Shown here piece after piece: positions 14,652 through 17,116 of a stretch of 17,116 bases of DNA. This DNA comes from Gammaproteobacteria bacterium UBA7310. Lineage in GTDB: Bacteria > Pseudomonadota > Gammaproteobacteria > Pseudomonadales > Ketobacteraceae. Below the pieces are notes generated by a model. The model was not told where the DNA came from, ran no database searches, and was given only the letters and a program-made list of their open reading frames with translations. The stretch spans positions 534-17,649 of the forward strand of contig DKQK01000025.1 of assembly GCA_002471665.1 (NCBI GenBank), in the 5' to 3' direction. Positions within the stretch are counted from its first letter, which is position 1, and every line of letters starts with the position of its first letter. The translations under genes were made by a program, and so were the position numbers.

Positions 14652-16961
14652 ATGAAAAAAATAACAAACCAGTTGGTTCTGGGGCTGTTTTTTGTATCTT
14701 TTTTGATCACCGGTGGGTGTCGTAATCAAGAGTACGAAATTGTACTGCCCATCAAAAACGCACGCTTTATCGATCAACTTCCCCAACGTTTTCTGATTCG
14801 CTGCAATGCCATGCCGGAGCGGATCACCCTCAACGGCATTCCCGTTGGCCACCTGTTCGAGTTTGCCGATGGGCAGGCCATCGCCAGCGGTGAGGCTCTA
14901 TCCCCCTATTTATCACAAGGGCAGAACAATATTGCGGTGGATCCCCATCAATTTGGCCCACGCCGTTTTTTCTACTTTGATAATCAGGGGCCAAGGGTGG
15001 TGATTACCGAAGCCGTGGCCGGTGACCTGATGACGATCCAGGGTGTGCTGGTGGACCCTTCCGGCAGCTACGGCCTGCAAGTCAACGGTGTCCCCGCTGC
15101 AGTGGGCAGCAACAATGAATTTGAAGTACAGGTTGCGCCCAGTAATCTGTACCAGTTTGACAGCGAGGATGTGTACGCCCAGGTCGCCACACAGTATTAC
15201 GCCGATCGTGCCACCGTGCTCAATGACATCGTGCGGCTGGATGTGGATGAGGCAACACTGAATGAGCTGGTTCCCTTTGCCCAGGAGCTGGTGGAAGAAC
15301 AGAACCTGGCTGCGCTGCTGGGTACGGCCAATGCCAACACCATCTTTAATCAATCGGTTTCCATTGGGCTCGGCCGCTATGAAATCATCCCCCGGCAATG
15401 TTTCGAGGTGTGCGTACCGCTATTGGGTTGTGCCCGCGAGTGTACACCAGCCGTTTACCTGGGCCCGCTCAACGTGGACCTGATTTCGGTAAAGGCCACG
15501 CTCACCGATCTGGAATTTGAAGAGCTGGAAATCAGTGACCTGGATTTGAAATCCGGCTCGGGCTGGGACGGCATCGGCCTGGACGCCGAATTGCGCAACA
15601 CCGACCTGGGGGTCCGCATCAATACCAATGTTCTGAATTTCAGTTCCGATGAACGTACCCTGATGGATTTCCTTGGCATCAGCACATCGGGCCTGAGCGT
15701 CGGCTTCGACGCCGGTATCAACGTCAACCGCCTGCGACTGGCAGCAGACTTTGGCCTGGAAGCCAACGATGGTGAAGTGGATGTCAGTGTGCAATCCATC
15801 AACGCCATCGGATTGGGCAGTGCCGACAGCGATTTCAACCTGAACTTCAATTTGCCCTCCGCCATCCGCAATTTCGGTTTTGGGCTGGCAGGTAAGGTAG
15901 CGGATCTGATTGAATCCGGCATCGAAGCTGCCCGGGACCTGATCGTGGATCTGTTGCTGGGCAAACTGGTACCGCTGATTGCCAACCTGATCATCGACCC
16001 CCTGATTAATGAACTGCAGGTTCGCCTGGGAGCCACCGTGAACAACGGGGCATTTCTGACGGCCCTGGTGGGCGTTCAGGATATTGACGTGGCCAATGGC
16101 GACCGCATGTCAATCTCATTGATGGGCCGCATCGGCACCGAGAGCACGGACTTGGAACCCGGCGAGATCGATCTGGGTGTAAGCCTGGGGTTCCCCGAGG
16201 TTTTACGGATCAACGACAACCTGTTCCCGGATCTACTGGGCATTCCTGAGCAGCTTGGGCCCGCACCCGGGCTGGCCCCGAACATGCTCGGGTTTCGCTT
16301 CACCCCCACCCCGGTTCCGGCCGCTGCCAACAACCAGAACCTGAGCCTGGTGGTCAACAGCAACATTATTAACCAGGCGCTGCTGGCAATTTACGAGGCC
16401 GGCGTGCTCTCCCCCACCGTGCCCATCCTGGATCAGCTCAGCACCACCGGTGGTTATTTCATTACCACACTGGAAGAAGCCAATACCCGCATCGTGCTGG
16501 CGCCCAGTACAGTGCCGGAGCTGTCCTTCCGGGGGCAGGATCAGTCCATTGCGTTCCTGACGGTGGACCAGTTCGAACTGCTCTATGAAGTACGCAATGA
16601 GGCGGACCAATGGGAAACCGCAAGCCGCTTACAGTTCAATATGGAAGCCCCTGTGCAACTGGCTACGGACGACAACGGTGGCCTGGCCCTGGCATTGATC
16701 AACCCCGACATCGATATCACCCTGGATCTGGGTTATTGGTACGATTACCGGCTGCAGTTCCCACCCAAACTGTTCTTTGGGCGAGCCATCGCCGCCATTA
16801 TCCTGGAACAGATCAACCGGGGTCTGACGCTGGTACAACTCCCCAGCAGCCTGCAACTGAGCTATAGCGACAGTACCTTGAGCGTGATGCCTGAAACCAT
16901 CACCACCGTGGGCGAGCCACGCAATCACTTCGGCTTCAGCGCCAGTTTTGATGCGTTGTAG
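14652..16961 (+). CDS. Lipoprotein with Ig-like segment and BPI-like (TULIP) lipid-binding domain
   Basis: This 769-residue protein starts with a lipoprotein signal peptide: MKK, a hydrophobic stretch to residue 20, then TGGC with Cys23. The start at 14652 is preferred to an ATG 27 nt upstream because it puts KK directly before the hydrophobic core. Arg at +2 suggests outer-membrane sorting. Residues about 24-110 form an unrecognised N-terminal domain. An Ig-like segment at about 113-178 is followed by a four-Cys cluster (C250, C254, C260, C264). From about 270 on the pattern is long amphipathic beta strands with a helical middle (about 402-455), then NSNIINQALLAIYEAGVL at 569-586. That last motif resembles the segment in BPI/LBP/CETP proteins where a helix packs over the lipid pocket. 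Lipid binding at the outer membrane is therefore inferred, not shown. I see no catalytic motif. Confidence 0.72.
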   Translation: MKKITNQLVLGLFFVSFLITGGCRNQEYEIVLPIKNARFIDQLPQRFLIRCNAMPERITLNGIPVGHLFEFADGQAIASGEALSPYLSQGQNNIAVDPHQFGPRRFFYFDNQGPRVVITEAVAGDLMTIQGVLVDPSGSYGLQVNGVPAAVGSNNEFEVQVAPSNLYQFDSEDVYAQVATQYYADRATVLNDIVRLDVDEATLNELVPFAQELVEEQNLAALLGTANANTIFNQSVSIGLGRYEIIPRQCFEVCVPLLGCARECTPAVYLGPLNVDLISVKATLTDLEFEELEISDLDLKSGSGWDGIGLDAELRNTDLGVRINTNVLNFSSDERTLMDFLGISTSGLSVGFDAGINVNRLRLAADFGLEANDGEVDVSVQSINAIGLGSADSDFNLNFNLPSAIRNFGFGLAGKVADLIESGIEAARDLIVDLLLGKLVPLIANLIIDPLINELQVRLGATVNNGAFLTALVGVQDIDVANGDRMSISLMGRIGTESTDLEPGEIDLGVSLGFPEVLRINDNLFPDLLGIPEQLGPAPGLAPNMLGFRFTPTPVPAAANNQNLSLVVNSNIINQALLAIYEAGVLSPTVPILDQLSTTGGYFITTLEEANTRIVLAPSTVPELSFRGQDQSIAFLTVDQFELLYEVRNEADQWETASRLQFNMEAPVQLATDDNGGLALALINPDIDITLDLGYWYDYRLQFPPKLFFGRAIAAIILEQINRGLTLVQLPSSLQLSYSDSTLSVMPETITTVGEPRNHFGFSASFDAL

Positions 16962-17116
16962 GGGGGTGTTGTGGGGAAGTGAACAGCGTGTCAGGCCTAC
17001 TACACTGCCTTATCAGAGGTTCAGTTTCACTTTTGGATGTCACCGCACGCTTATATACGATCCCCACAGGGGAACGCCTAGCCAGTAGCCCATCAAAGAG
17101 GCTTCCTTGACAATAA

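Noticed and set aside
16962..17116. Possible short gene or terminator at the right edge
   Set aside because: I see only a very short ATG frame ending in TAG and no hairpin with a U tract; nothing is supported.

Overview
The window looks like a chromosomal segment of a gammaproteobacterium of mid GC content, possibly a marine type. The evidence is an MksF-MksE-MksB condensin operon, a cold-shock protein, a small MscS channel, an RluA-family pseudouridine synthase and two large lipoproteins that open with Gram-negative lipoprotein signal peptides. The lineage is inferred from gene types; there is no rRNA or other marker here. I see no tRNA, rRNA, insertion sequence, integrase or CRISPR array.

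Left part (1-3962). A large minus-strand gene runs off the left edge. It begins at a TTG codon (3408), encodes a lipoprotein with a Gly-rich linker, and continues as bacterial Ig-like repeats. Each repeat is exactly 100 residues (300 bp), with the same phase kept over all eleven repeats in view. The repeats farthest from the N terminus are nearly identical to one another in DNA, which points to recent recombination. A 554-bp AT-rich divergent intergenic region with several dyad and direct repeats separates it from the next gene.

Middle-left (3963-6330). On the plus strand are an extended-SDR epimerase/dehydratase of HpnA-like type and an MscS-family channel. The channel's Shine-Dalgarno sequence is fully paired in an 11-bp hairpin. 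A symmetric terminator is shared with a convergent cold-shock gene on the minus strand. That gene has a near-consensus sigma-70 promoter and a predicted leader of about 139 nt.

Centre (6330-13872, minus strand). Transcription runs from a two-domain glutaredoxin/GST-N protein, through mksF, mksE and mksB, into an RluA-family pseudouridine synthase. mksF and mksE overlap by 4 nt, mksE and mksB are 3 nt apart, and mksB and the synthase are 3 nt apart, so the last four are very likely one operon. MksF (kleisin), MksE (kleisin-binding subunit) and MksB (SMC-like ATPase) form an SMC complex. The nuclease subunit JetD/MksG that makes the related Wadjet system a plasmid-defence system is not in the window.

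Right part (14104-17116, plus strand). An unrecognised 154-residue protein is followed by a 769-residue lipoprotein. Its sequence pattern suggests a BPI-like (TULIP) lipid-binding fold, with a four-cysteine cluster and an Ig-like segment before it. The last 155 bases hold no gene that I can support.

The points most worth a second look are the phase-locked repeat lipoprotein, the hairpin over the mscS ribosome binding site, the nuclease-less Mks operon joined to a pseudouridine synthase, and the TULIP-like lipoprotein.
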